Assembly (NCBI GenBank): GCA_965371445.1
Contig: CBDUYN010000069.1
Coordinates: 1-45,450, forward strand
Direction of reading: 5' to 3'
DNA from: DASWIG01 sp965371445
Lineage (GTDB): Bacteria > Acidobacteriota > Thermoanaerobaculia > Multivoradales > J023
Length of the DNA stretch: 45,450 nt
The position numbers and the translations under genes are program-made. Below are positions 1 through 6,884 of the stretch, piece by piece. The notes beneath the pieces were generated by a model, which had not been told where the DNA came from, did no database searches, and saw nothing but the letters and a program-made list of their open reading frames with translations. The first letter of the stretch is position 1. Each line of letters starts with the position of its first letter.

Positions 1-168
1 CGTCGGACCTGTGGGAGGTTCGAGGGCAGCGGCCAGAGCGTTCTTTGACACCCAACCTATGGTTTCCGGCTCTGCGAGCGCGGGATAGGAGAGGGTGTAT
101 CTCGATGATCAGGAGTGGGAGGAAGACGGCGGCTTGAAGCAAACTCGAACGCGAAATTTCGGGCCTTT

Positions 169-786
169 TCATCTAAGTGCCCCCCACTTCTGAAGAAGTG
201 GGGGGCACCTAAAAGTCGCCCCCCACTTCTGAAGAAGTGGGGGGCACCTAAAAGTCGGGGGGCACCTAAAAGTCGCGATCACGCTCGGCACAAGGCTCCC
301 TTGCGGGAGATGACGAGCGGGGTCGAGGCGGTAGCCGCGCTCCGCGGCCTCGCGCAGACGACGCGAGCCCCTCTCGTGCTCGTCCTCGAAGTCCTTGTAG
401 TCGTCGCGCATCTTCTGGCGGACCTCGGGGCAGTCCGCGAGAAAGAGCATCGGCGCCGGGGACTTCTTGCTCCGGCCGACCGGCTGACACGGATCCTGGG
501 CCAGGATCCTCTCCACACCCAGGGCCTCACGGTCGCCCCGCGCGGCGGCGCCCTCCTCCTCGAGCTCCCAAAGGATCTCGGCGATCATCGCCTGGTACTC
601 CTCCGGCGAGTCGTCCTGGTAGGCCGGCATCTGCTGGAGATCGATCTCGTAACGCGTCGCGAAGTCGTACTTCCCGAACTCAATGCCGCGGCTGCGTACG
701 TAGTGCTCCTTCGTGCGGTTGAACCAGGTTCCAACGACCGGCTCACCGTGAAGGAGAGCCCGGGCTGAAAACAGGAGACTTACCAC
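169..786 (-). pseudogene. C-terminal remnant of a REP-associated tyrosine (IS200-like) transposase
   Basis: The reading frame (GTG at 786) matches only the C-terminal half of RAYT transposases as I know them. Visible are a GVERILAQDP segment, the SKKSPAPM segment, a basic/acidic helix and a PQGSLVPS tail. The N-terminal HUH/Y1 catalytic region is missing, so it cannot be active. The last 40 or so codons run through the hairpin repeats (peptide FRCPPLLQKWGA twice), so the original stop was probably near 290. It abuts a broken efflux-pump fragment, which marks a degraded junction. The family call rests on recognising the C-terminal pattern. Confidence 0.65.
180..257. repeat. 39-bp hairpin repeat array (REP-like), about 2.5 units
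   Basis: Two perfect 26-nt hairpins lie at 180-205 and 219-244. Each has a 12-bp stem (CCCCCCACTTCT with AGAAGTGGGGGG) around a GA centre. Each is followed by CACCTAAAAGTCG, giving a 39-bp period, and a third partial unit has only the right arm. The block sits at the 3' end of a transposase remnant of the REP-associated (RAYT) type, the classic location for the REP hairpins such enzymes mobilise. The arm plus flank differs by one base from the AGGTGCCACCCACTTC motif seen elsewhere in the window. Confidence 0.85.
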
Positions 787-798
787 TCGGCTGGCACC

Positions 799-1187
799 TT
801 AGAGGCAGCAGACGAAGATCAACAGCAGGACCAGCGGCACCAGGAACGCCAGACGCTCGGTGGCCTGCCGCAGGTTCTCGAACTGTCCGCCCCACGCCAA
901 GCTCCAGCCCGGCGGCAGCTCGACGTCGCGTTCGACGGCCTGGCGGGCGTCGGCGACGACCCGCTGACGGTTGATCTGCGCCGGACCTCGGTGACCTCGA
1001 TCGTGGCCAGCTGCGCCAGGGGGATCATCCGCGGCGGCCCGCCCGGCTCGGCCGCCGGCGCGGCGACCCGGAGCTCGCCGACCCGCGCCCCCGGCAGCAG
1101 CAGGCTCGCCAGTGCCGGGACGAGGGTCACACGCGCGCGGGGAGGGCGACGCAGCGCCCACCTTGAGCCTCCGGAGAGCCTCGCCAA
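799..1187 (-). pseudogene. CusA/CzcA-type RND heavy-metal efflux pump fragment, frameshifted
   Basis: Two overlapping minus-strand frames give an interior piece of a heavy-metal RND pump. One frame (about 1180-1000) reads ASLLLPGARVGELR and RMIPLAQLATIEVTE. The other (about 1000-805) reads GPAQINRQRVV, then ELPPGWSLAWGGQFENLRQA and a hydrophobic LVPLVLLLIFV. WGGQFENL followed by a membrane helix is characteristic of CusA/CzcA. A frameshift lies near 995, and about ten residues usual between the QINR and ARQAVE segments are absent. The piece ends at a stop next to the transposase remnant. It is about 130 residues of a protein normally over 1000, hence non-functional. Confidence 0.75.
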
Positions 1188-1211
1188 GCCTGGCGAAGCC
1201 CCGCGTGACGG

Positions 1212-1589
1212 CTAGGGGCACTCGCGGCAGATCCGTCCGGCCCCTTTCAGGCAAAGCGTACCCTCCCGGTTCAGGCAGCAACCCGGCTCACACCCGCAGC
1301 GGATGCAGTTGTAGGCGACCTCGGTCCCGGCCAAGATCTCGTCGAGCACCCTTTCGGTCGACATGAGCCATGGCGAAGAATCCTTGGAGACGAGCTCACA
1401 GGCCGCAGGAGGCTCGAAGGGCTCTTGCGGTTCGGCGTTCTCGACCGCGGGAGGCTCGAAGGGCTCTTGCGGTTCGGCGTTCTCGACCGTCGCCGTGCCT
1501 TTGGCAGTGACGTCGCTGTCGTCCACTGTTGCCACGGCCAGGATCGGGAGTGAGAGGAAAAGTGCGAGGACCAGGCTGAGCTTCTTCAT
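1212..1589 (-). CDS. small secreted Cys-rich protein with a duplicated 14-residue repeat
   Basis: Start chosen at the ATG ending at 1589 because a GGAGAG Shine-Dalgarno precedes it and the protein then opens with a clear signal peptide (MKKLSLVLALFLSLPILAVA). The 125-residue product has three parts: signal peptide (1-20), a Pro/Glu-rich linker in which VENAEPQEPFEPPA occurs twice in tandem (a 42-bp DNA duplication near 1400-1486), and a C-terminal Cys-rich module with CxxCxC, CC, C and CxxC spacing. The Cys pattern suggests disulfide bonds or metal binding in the periplasm or outside. I do not recognise a family. It is flanked by decayed DNA. Confidence 0.6.
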   Translation of the reverse strand: MKKLSLVLALFLSLPILAVATVDDSDVTAKGTATVENAEPQEPFEPPAVENAEPQEPFEPPAACELVSKDSSPWLMSTERVLDEILAGTEVAYNCIRCGCEPGCCLNREGTLCLKGAGRICRECP

Positions 1590-1827
1590 CGTCTCTCCTT
1601 TCAGGTTCGGACAGCCTCCAAGCCCGGCGCACGGCGCGGCCTCTTGGCGCGACGCCCCCGAGCTCATGAAGAGTCCCGAGTTGATAGGCTCAGTGTAGCC
1701 GAAAGCGAGCCGTCTGGGCAAGCAAAGCCTGCCCTGGCCCGGGCCGCCCGGGGCAGGGGACGCCAGGGGCCTGCCGCAGGTTGATTACCCGGCCGCGGGA
1801 GCGCCTGCCCCTCTTGAGGCCCTCTTG

Positions 1828-1863
1828 AGGTGCCACCCACTTCGAAAGCCCTTTGTTTTCAGT
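1828..1863. repeat. dispersed REP motif joined to the GAAAACAAAGGGCTT repeat
   Basis: AGGTGCCACCCACTTCG at 1828-1844 is followed directly by AAGCCCTTTGTTTTCAGT (1846-1863). The second part is the reverse complement of the repeat found at 4697 and 5555. The joined form suggests the two motifs are parts of one mobile or palindromic element. No protein-coding gene is visible around it (1722-2100). Confidence 0.6.
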
Positions 1864-2099
1864 AATTTACGAGGCCCCTGGCGTGCCGTGAGACGCTCCG
1901 CGAGCTGAAAAGCGAGCTTCGCGAGCGGGATGATCGCCTGAGCGGCCAGATTTGACCGAGATTTAGTCTCGAGATCGCCTCGGACGGCGCTCGTCGGACC
2001 TTCAGGACTCAAAAATGACGATATCGCACGGAGCGAGACGCAACTCTACCTGGCCGAGGCCGCAGAAGCCCTCAGCCAGCCGACGGCATGGCTCCTTTG

Positions 2100-2116
2100 A
2101 GGTGCCAGCCACTTCG
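2100..2116. repeat. dispersed REP motif, copy 2
   Basis: AGGTGCCAGCCACTTCG, one mismatch to the copy at 1828. It lies in a gene-free stretch (about 1865-2610) where I see no convincing coding sequence. Confidence 0.6.
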
Positions 2117-2612
2117 CAAAGCGAAACCCGTCGCGGCGCTGTCGCGCCGCAGAACAGCGCAGAACGGTGGCGCTGGCTCGCAGACGCTCACCAGGAGACC
2201 ACCGGCTGCCGAAAACGTCTTCGCAGTGTGCGCAATCATCACCTGCTCAGAGTACTTCATTCCGGGCTCCGAGGCAAGCTCTCCGCGGCCCCGCGCCAGC
2301 GCTGAGTTATTGTCCGAAGTTGTGGATCGGGCCGAGCTGAGATCGGCTGGTTGCAGTAGATCCCTCTCCTCCTTTCACCGGAAAGGAGATCGAGATGAAC
2401 GAAAGCAGAGGACGTATGACCCCCTACTCGATGAAGGCGGAACGCATGCAGAGGCGTGTTTTGCCCCCACCCTCGGTGAGGAGAGGGCATAATCAGGCGA
2501 TCCGGATGAGCTACTGGCGGCGGATCTCACGGATCGGGACGTTGGGGGCGCGGTGATGCACAGCGACACGACAGCGGCCGAGCTGAGGCGTTGCTTGCAC
2601 CAGCTCGTGCCC

Positions 2613-2643
2613 GCCCTTCCTAGGAACAAATCCGGTTCCCGCC
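2613..2643. repeat. 31-bp repeat shared exactly with 45080-45110
   Basis: A 31-bp stretch centred on CTAGGAACAAATCCGGTTC is identical to 45080-45110, in the same orientation. Both copies lie just before a second shared block (2864-2929 and 45122-45187). This marks a dispersed intergenic repeat family, not coding sequence. Confidence 0.8.
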
Positions 2644-2690
2644 TCGTTTCCGCCTGCTCGACCGTTCCTTCCGGGAGGCGGCTTTAGCCG

Positions 2691-2828
2691 TCTTTTCATC
2701 TATAGCACGGGCCTTTAGGCCCGTTGCGGAGGTCGGCCGCGCCTCGACAGACCGTCGTGCTTCAACCGACCGCCATACCTCGCGCCGCCCCCGCGCGGGG
2801 CTAAAGCCCCGTGCTATAGATGAAAAGA
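2691..2828. repeat. BIME-like element: two REP hairpins in inverted orientation
   Basis: The outer arms are a perfect 20-bp inverted repeat (2691-2710 and 2809-2828, core ATCTATAGCACGG). Each arm carries a hairpin: CGGGCC-TTTA-GGCCCG at 2708-2723 and CGGGGC-TAAA-GCCCCG at 2796-2811. A third small hairpin, CGGC-TTTA-GCCG, lies just before at 2679-2690. Paired, inverted tetraloop hairpins fit a bacterial interspersed mosaic element. The whole 138 bp could also fold as one long cruciform. Confidence 0.75.
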
Positions 2829-2863
2829 ACCCTGAAGGGTCCTCCCAGAGGGAGCCAAGCCTG

Positions 2864-2929
2864 CCTTGTTCCTACCTGCTATGCCGTCGCGTAGCGACGT
2901 ACGATGCTCTTGAGGTGCCATCCACTTCG
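2864..2929. repeat. REP block shared with 45122-45187
   Basis: Contains the palindrome CGTCGCGTAGCGACG and ends in AGGTGCCATCCACTTCG (2913-2929). The same arrangement and spacing recurs at 45122-45187 with a few mismatches. Confidence 0.75.
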
Positions 2930-3114
2930 CCAGGAAGCACGCTGACTCTCTCACCCAGTCAGACTACTCGCAAGGATTCGAAAGTGGACGTGGAGAGGCG
3001 ATTTTTGGATCATCTCTACCGCCAGGTGGACCTGCGCTATCGTCCTGGTGCCCTGTTCGAGGCTCAAGTGGACCATGGTACCCGCGCAGTTTGGCCGGTT
3101 AGTACCGTCACCAC

Positions 3115-3152
3115 TTGACAGCTTTTCCTGTATTGACAAGAATTCCTGTCAA
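3115..3152 (+). promoter_or_regulatory. promoter with operator dyad overlapping the start of the ArsR-like gene
   Basis: A TTGACA hexamer at 3115-3120 is followed 17 nt later by AAGAAT (3138-3143), a plausible -35/-10 pair. A perfect dyad TTGACA-N8-TGTCAA occupies 3133-3152 and ends one base before the ATG at 3153. No Shine-Dalgarno is present, so the transcript may be leaderless. A dyad at this position would suit autorepression by the encoded HTH protein (inference). Confidence 0.5.
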
Positions 3153-3755
3153 ATGGACACCTCGAACGACGACTCCTACTACGAGCTACCGCTCGTCCAA
3201 ATCCTCAGCGATCCCAAGATCGCGGCCCTGGCCCTGAAGACGCCTCGGCCGGCCATCCTTGCCGCCTTGCGGACGCCGGACTCCGCCAGTGGCCTGGCGC
3301 GGCGCCTGGAGCTTTCGCGCCAGCGTCTCAACTACTACCTCCGAGAGCTTGAGACAGCTGGGCTCGTGCAAGTCGTCGAAGAGCGGCAGCGACGCGGCTG
3401 CACGGAGCGCCTCCTGCTGGCCTCGGCCCACACCTTCCTGCTGAGCCCTGACCTTCTGGGCGATCTCGGCGTCGTCTCCCCCGAGGGGCTCGACCGGTAC
3501 GGATGGCCGTTTCTCGCCATCCTCGCCGGACGCACGCTCCGGGACCTCGCCGTCCTCCGCGAGACTCACGGTGACGAGGTCCCGGCTCTGAACCTCCCTA
3601 CGCGGGTCCGGTTCAGCTCCTCGGCGGCGTTCCAGGGCTTCGTCGATGAGCTCAGCGAGGAGATCGGCCGTCTCCTGGCGAAGTACCACGACGAGATCGC
3701 CCCGGCTGCCGACCACTGGTTCTTCCTTGGGGCGTACCCGCTTCCCGATTCCTAG
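3153..3755 (+). CDS. ArsR-like winged-helix transcriptional regulator
   Basis: The 200-residue protein from ATG 3153 has a winged-helix domain near residues 20-90: PAILAALRTP, then SASGLARRLELSRQRLNYYLRELE (recognition helix) and GLVQVVEERQRRG (wing). This is the pattern of ArsR-type HTH_20/HTH_5 regulators. The C-terminal half is helical, of a kind common in such regulators, with no metal-binding Cys pattern, so the ligand is unknown. The longer frame from 3048 would include the promoter dyad and is unlikely. A 54-bp piece near its start (3177-3230) recurs inside a broken PIN gene at 10768-10820. No SRPBCC partner follows it, which is unusual for this type. Confidence 0.75.
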   Translation: MDTSNDDSYYELPLVQILSDPKIAALALKTPRPAILAALRTPDSASGLARRLELSRQRLNYYLRELETAGLVQVVEERQRRGCTERLLLASAHTFLLSPDLLGDLGVVSPEGLDRYGWPFLAILAGRTLRDLAVLRETHGDEVPALNLPTRVRFSSSAAFQGFVDELSEEIGRLLAKYHDEIAPAADHWFFLGAYPLPDS

Positions 3756-3894
3756 CCGGGAGCTTCTGGCGCTGTCCGCCGCTGCTCAACACGATCCGGA
3801 CCGTTGAAGCGGAAGACCGCGGCCCTGGCCCTGAGGCCGCCTCGTCCTCGAATCCGATGTTGGACGTCGAGCATTGCGGCTACTGATGCTCTGG

Positions 3895-3900
3895 TAGGCT
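3895..3900 (+). promoter_or_regulatory. TAGGCT -10 hexamer, 7 nt from start codon
   Basis: TAGGCT ends 7 nt before ATG 3908, so transcription would begin at or next to the start codon. It is part of a pattern seen at five accessory genes in this window. An AGGA lies in the gap, so a weak Shine-Dalgarno cannot be excluded here. Confidence 0.4.
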
Positions 3901-3907
3901 ACCAGGA

Positions 3908-4501
3908 ATGAGACGCTCAGAGCCGTCCAAGGAGATTTGGATCGTCGGAGGCCCCAACGGAGCCGGCAAGACGACTTGGGTTCGAGGAGCGCTGGAAGAC
4001 CAGCGGGGGAATCTCTACCTGAGCGCCGATCAGATCGCCGCCGAGCTGTCGCCGAGTAGCCCGGAGACGGTGGCCATCCGTGCCGGCCGCGAGTTTCTTC
4101 ACCGACTGCGAGCCGCCATCGAGACTGGCGAGGAGCTGATTGTCGAATCCACCCTTTCCGGCCGCGGTATGGCTCGCTATCTCGAGCTTGCCCACTCGCG
4201 GGGTTATCGGATCGCCATCGTCTTCATCTTTCTCCACCGGGCGGATCTCTGTGTCCGCCGAGTGCGAGCCCGCGTTCGCGCCGGTGGCCATGATGTCCCG
4301 GAATCTGATATTCTAAGGAGGTTCGGGCGGAGCAAGAAGAACTTCTGGGAGATCTACCGCCCGCTTGCCGACGAATGGCATCTGTATTTCAACGGCGGCG
4401 AGTGCTTCGAGATGGTCGCCAGCGGAGATGCCGAAAGGACGATCGTCCACAACCGAAGGCGTCTCGACCTCTTTGAGGACCGCCAGGAGCCCGACTCATG
4501 A
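3908..4501 (+). CDS. zeta-toxin-like P-loop kinase
   Basis: This 197-residue P-loop protein has a Walker A motif GGPNGAGKTT (residues 14-23), an ADQIAAE segment (40-46), a VESTLSG segment (79-85) and a basic helix RVRARVRAGGHDVPE that would contact phosphate. The order matches the small zeta-toxin/ATPase family. Characterised zeta toxins phosphorylate UDP-N-acetylglucosamine and block wall synthesis; the substrate here is inferred only. The stop overlaps the start of the next small gene by 4 nt (ATGA), so the two are translationally coupled, as in toxin-antitoxin pairs. Confidence 0.8.
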   Translation: MRRSEPSKEIWIVGGPNGAGKTTWVRGALEDQRGNLYLSADQIAAELSPSSPETVAIRAGREFLHRLRAAIETGEELIVESTLSGRGMARYLELAHSRGYRIAIVFIFLHRADLCVRRVRARVRAGGHDVPESDILRRFGRSKKNFWEIYRPLADEWHLYFNGGECFEMVASGDAERTIVHNRRRLDLFEDRQEPDS

Positions 4502-4701
4502 CCCACGATCGTACACTCGACCCTGAGATCTACCAACATGCCCTTGAGTTCCTGAGGATCGGTAACGAGGCTGTCAGTAAAGCACGTGAGGAGAACCGCA
4601 AGCTCGGTATCCCCAATGTCTTCGCTGTCGATGGTCGGCTCTGCTGGGAGCTGCCCAATGGGGACATCACATTTGACGATCCCGATGGCGGCGACTACTG
4701 A
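4498..4701 (+). CDS. small partner (putative antitoxin) of the zeta-like kinase
   Basis: The 67-residue acidic protein overlaps the kinase gene by 4 nt. Its middle (ALEFLRIGNEAVSKAREENRKLGIPNVF) is an amphipathic helix followed by a short strand pair (GRLCWELPNGDITF). Small proteins of this pattern often sit downstream of zeta-like kinases. It differs from the classical epsilon antitoxin, so the neutralising role is inferred from position. Its stop lies next to the ATG of the ParB-like gene and its flanking repeat. Confidence 0.65.
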   Translation: MTHDRTLDPEIYQHALEFLRIGNEAVSKAREENRKLGIPNVFAVDGRLCWELPNGDITFDDPDGGDY

Positions 4702-4715
4702 AAACAAAGAGCTTA
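4697..4715. repeat. 19-bp repeat ending at the ParB-like start codon
   Basis: ACTGAAAACAAAGAGCTTA, followed by TG, so that the repeat supplies the first base of the ATG at 4715. A near-identical copy, also followed by TG, lies at 5555-5573, and an inverted copy at 1846-1863. The two direct copies bracket the ParB-like gene. Confidence 0.65.
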
Positions 4716-5510
4716 TGTCGGAGCCAGAGCCCATACCTGAGGAGGGTACGGATATGCCCCGTCCGGCACGTCTGCAAGAAGTCTCGCTCGCCGACCTGCG
4801 GCCCAACCCCGACCAGCCCCGCAAGACCTTCGACGAGGCGGCCCTCGCCGAGCTCGCCGACTCCATCGAACGTAACGGCCTCATCCAGCCCATCGTCGCC
4901 ATCGAGGACGGCGACGGCTTCACCATCGTCGCCGGGGAACGTCGCTTCCGCGCCGTCTAGCGGCTGGGCTACGAGACGATCCCCGTCCTCGTCATCGAGG
5001 ACGGTGACCGACGAGCTCGCCCTCGTCGAGAACGTCCAGCGCGAGGACCTCCATCCCCTCGAGGAGTCCGAGGCCATGCAGGGCCTCATGGACCGTCACA
5101 GCTACACGCAGGAGGAGCTGGCCGCCGTGATCGGCAAGGCCCGTCCGACCGTCACCAACACGCTCAAGCTCAACTCTCTGCCGCAGCGCATCAAGGACGA
5201 ATGCCTGACGTCCCACGCGGTGGCGAAGTCCGTCCTCCTCGAGATCGTCCGCCTGCCGGAGGACCAGCGCCTGGCCTTCTGGGACCAGGTCAAGGACGGA
5301 CAGCTCACCGTCAAGAGGGCCCGGACCCGGAAGCGCAAGCAACGTCCCCGGCCTCGCGATCCGGTCCCGCTGGTCCTCAAGGCGGGAGCCGCGTTCCGCG
5401 ACCGCCTCAAGGCTCTCGGCCGGGAGATCGGGGAAGAGGAGCGGGAGCAGCTCCTGGAGATCCACCGCGAGGTCGGACAGCTCCTGAAGAACCTGGCGAC
5501 CAGCCCCTGA
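4715..5510 (+). pseudogene. ParB/Spo0J-like protein, interrupted by a TAG stop and a frameshift
   Basis: Codons from ATG 4715 give a ParB N-terminal domain: LRPNPDQPRKTFDEAALAEL, NGLIQPIVA and the CTP-binding box GERRFRA. A TAG at 4958-4960 follows, then RLGYETIPVLVIEDG in the same frame, and after a +1 shift near 5005 DELALVENVQREDLHPLEE (the next ParB box) and the central HTH YTQEELAAVIGKARPTVTN. The C-terminal part (to 5510) is basic then helical, as expected for dimerisation. The total of about 265 codons is normal, so only the two lesions break it. The TAG could come from a CAG by one transition. If these are sequencing errors, the gene would be intact. Confidence 0.8.
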
Positions 5511-5554
5511 GCCTTTGTCGGCGATGTTCGACCTCGAACATCGGCACCTAAGCC

Positions 5555-5573
5555 ATTGAAAACAAAGGGCTTA
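5555..5573. repeat. 19-bp repeat, second direct copy
   Basis: ATTGAAAACAAAGGGCTTA followed by TG, two mismatches to 4697-4715. It also runs into an ATG (5573), but the short frame that follows (73 codons) looks non-coding. Apart from this repeat and the array below, I see no gene between 5511 and 6086. Confidence 0.65.
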
Positions 5574-5804
5574 TGGATATAGACCGGAATAGCATTCCCG
5601 GGTCTGACTCGCTCGGCCATGCAGCTTTTCCCAGAGCTTGGAAGGCGACTTGCGCCTCATCTCCTCGACAAAGAGGGCCGGAGCTCTGGCAGCGGACGCC
5701 GCGCCCCCGGGGAAAGTGGAGGAGCGGATCTACTTCAGAAGCTGTACGAGGATGGCTTCCGAGAAGCCGTCCGCTCCCGGCTTGGCGGCTGTGATGCCGG
5801 TCAT

Positions 5805-6092
5805 CGTTGACGAGTCAAGGCATCTGGGACGTCAACGGACCTTCGTCGTTGACGGCTCAATCTCTTAATTCGGTCAACGACGAACTGTCATTGACGACTC
5901 AGAAGCCTCAAGGCGTCAACGACGCGACATCGTTGACAGATTAGATGCTCTGACTCGTCAACGAGGAAGAAGTCGTTGACGAGTCGAGGTCTTTGAGGGG
6001 TCAACGATCCTCCCGTCGTTGACAGGACAAACCCTCAAGGCGGTCAACGATTTCTTCCTCGTTGACGAGTCAGAGCCTTTGGCGTGTCAACG
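5805..6092. repeat. array of seven GTTGAC-N19-GTCAAC dyads, 42-43 bp period
   Basis: Left arms start at 5806, 5848, 5890 (ATTGAC variant), 5932, 5975, 6018 and 6061. Right arms start at 5831, 5873, 5915, 5957, 6000, 6043 and 6086. The spacing inside each dyad is exactly 19 nt in all seven. Gaps between dyads are 11-12 nt, so each GTCAACGA faces the next TCGTTGAC as a second palindrome. The 19-nt interiors are related but not identical (RRNTCA near the left, CTY near the middle). The last arm supplies the TGA stop of the CGNR gene. The period is about four helical turns. A ParB-like gene lies 300 bp away. The function is unknown; a protein-binding iteron array is the leading idea. Confidence 0.9.
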
Positions 6093-6722
6093 ACCACGGC
6101 GGCGGCGATAGTAGGCGTCCCGACGATCCTGGTCGCGAATCCTCGCGAGGTTCCGGCGGCGGTAGTTGAGCGAGGAGCTTCGGCTGCCGCACCGGGGCGA
6201 GCACCACTTGCCGGAAAGGTTCTTCGAGAAGTCGAAGAACACGGCGCCGCAGCTCTTGCCGACGCAGATCTTCATGCGCCGCCAGGTGCCCTCGAATTGC
6301 GCCGCCGCGACGATTCCGCAAAGACGCGCCAGCGCGGCGTCGAGCCCGTCGGCGGCCGGCTCCAAACGCGCCCGGCCCTCGGCTCCGAAGCGCACCCGGA
6401 TCGTCGCCGCCGCCGTCGCCTGCTCGAGGCGCCGAACCGCCTCCTCGCTCGTCACCCCACCGCCGCGAGCGACGAGCAGCCCCCGCAGCGCCTCGCGGAC
6501 CTCGAGCGCACGCCGCAGGTCACCGTCGCCCAGCACTGTCCCCCGCGGTACCAGATCCCAGAGCTCCAACCAGTCGTTGAGCGCCCGCGGGCTGACGAGA
6601 TCCGTCCCCTCGGCAGGGTCCGCCGTGTTCAGGAACGCCTGCAACAGCCGGAGATCGCCGGGAGCCGGCGTCAGCTCCGAGGTCCAGCGGGGGTCTTGGC
6701 CGGTGGGGTCCTTCTTTCCCAT
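6087..6722 (-). CDS. CGNR zinc-finger regulator (ABATE-domain family)
   Basis: The 211-residue protein has an N-terminal helical domain (about 20-145) of the ABATE stress-sensor type and a C-terminal zinc finger with C-x4-C, then CSPRC followed by GSR in place of the usual GNR. A very basic tail (SLNYRRRNLARIRDQDRRDAYYRRRRGR) suits DNA binding. Such proteins are putative transcription regulators with no firmly known ligand. The start is ATG 6722, preceded by TAGGAT with a 6-nt gap and no Shine-Dalgarno. Its stop codon is part of the dyad array, so array and gene have been next to each other for some time. Confidence 0.75.
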   Translation of the reverse strand: MGKKDPTGQDPRWTSELTPAPGDLRLLQAFLNTADPAEGTDLVSPRALNDWLELWDLVPRGTVLGDGDLRRALEVREALRGLLVARGGGVTSEEAVRRLEQATAAATIRVRFGAEGRARLEPAADGLDAALARLCGIVAAAQFEGTWRRMKICVGKSCGAVFFDFSKNLSGKWCSPRCGSRSSSLNYRRRNLARIRDQDRRDAYYRRRRGR

Positions 6723-6728
6723 GGCGCT

Positions 6729-6734
6729 ATCCTA
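6729..6734 (-). promoter_or_regulatory. TAGGAT -10 hexamer, 6 nt from start codon
   Basis: On the minus strand TAGGAT is followed by 6 nt and the ATG of the CGNR gene. No Shine-Dalgarno lies between, which fits a leaderless transcript. Confidence 0.45.
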
Positions 6735-6774
6735 CCATAACGACGCGGCCGGCCGCGGCACCGTCGGCCCGATC

Positions 6775-6875
6775 GGCGTGCCGCGCGCCTTGCGGGCCGG
6801 GGCTCCCAGGCCGCCCCCGGTGACCAGGACGTGGAAGTGGGGAAAGAGGCTCCGGTAGTCGTAGCGAAACAGTCG
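6775..6875 (-). pseudogene. scrap of an IS91-type (HUH, Y2) transposase
   Basis: One minus-strand frame reads YRSLFPHFHVLVTGGGLG. PHFHV followed by a TGGGL turn is the His-hydrophobic-His motif of IS91-like transposases. Only about 30 codons remain, without start or stop. It is a relic of a rolling-circle element between the CGNR gene and the MazF-type toxin. Confidence 0.5.
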
Positions 6876-6884
6876 TTCAAGCGA

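Noticed and set aside
115..768. Plus-strand 217-codon frame
   Set aside because: It is antisense to the transposase remnant and its first part is translated hairpin repeat.
4958..4960. Pyrrolysine or programmed readthrough at the TAG of the ParB-like gene
   Set aside because: A frameshift follows within 50 bp, and ParB has no known Pyl. Mutation or sequencing error is simpler.
5573..5868. Short plus-strand frames after the second 19-bp repeat
   Set aside because: Three overlapping frames of low complexity, no domain, no ribosome site; they end at the dyad array.
5805..6092. CRISPR array
   Set aside because: Only the short arms are conserved, the 19-nt interiors are related to each other, and no cas gene is present.
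3115..6092. One shared regulator for the 3133 dyad and the 7-unit array
   Set aside because: The half-sites are alike (TTGAC) but spacings differ (8 versus 19 or 11-12), and TTGAC is also a common -35 core. Not strong enough to claim.
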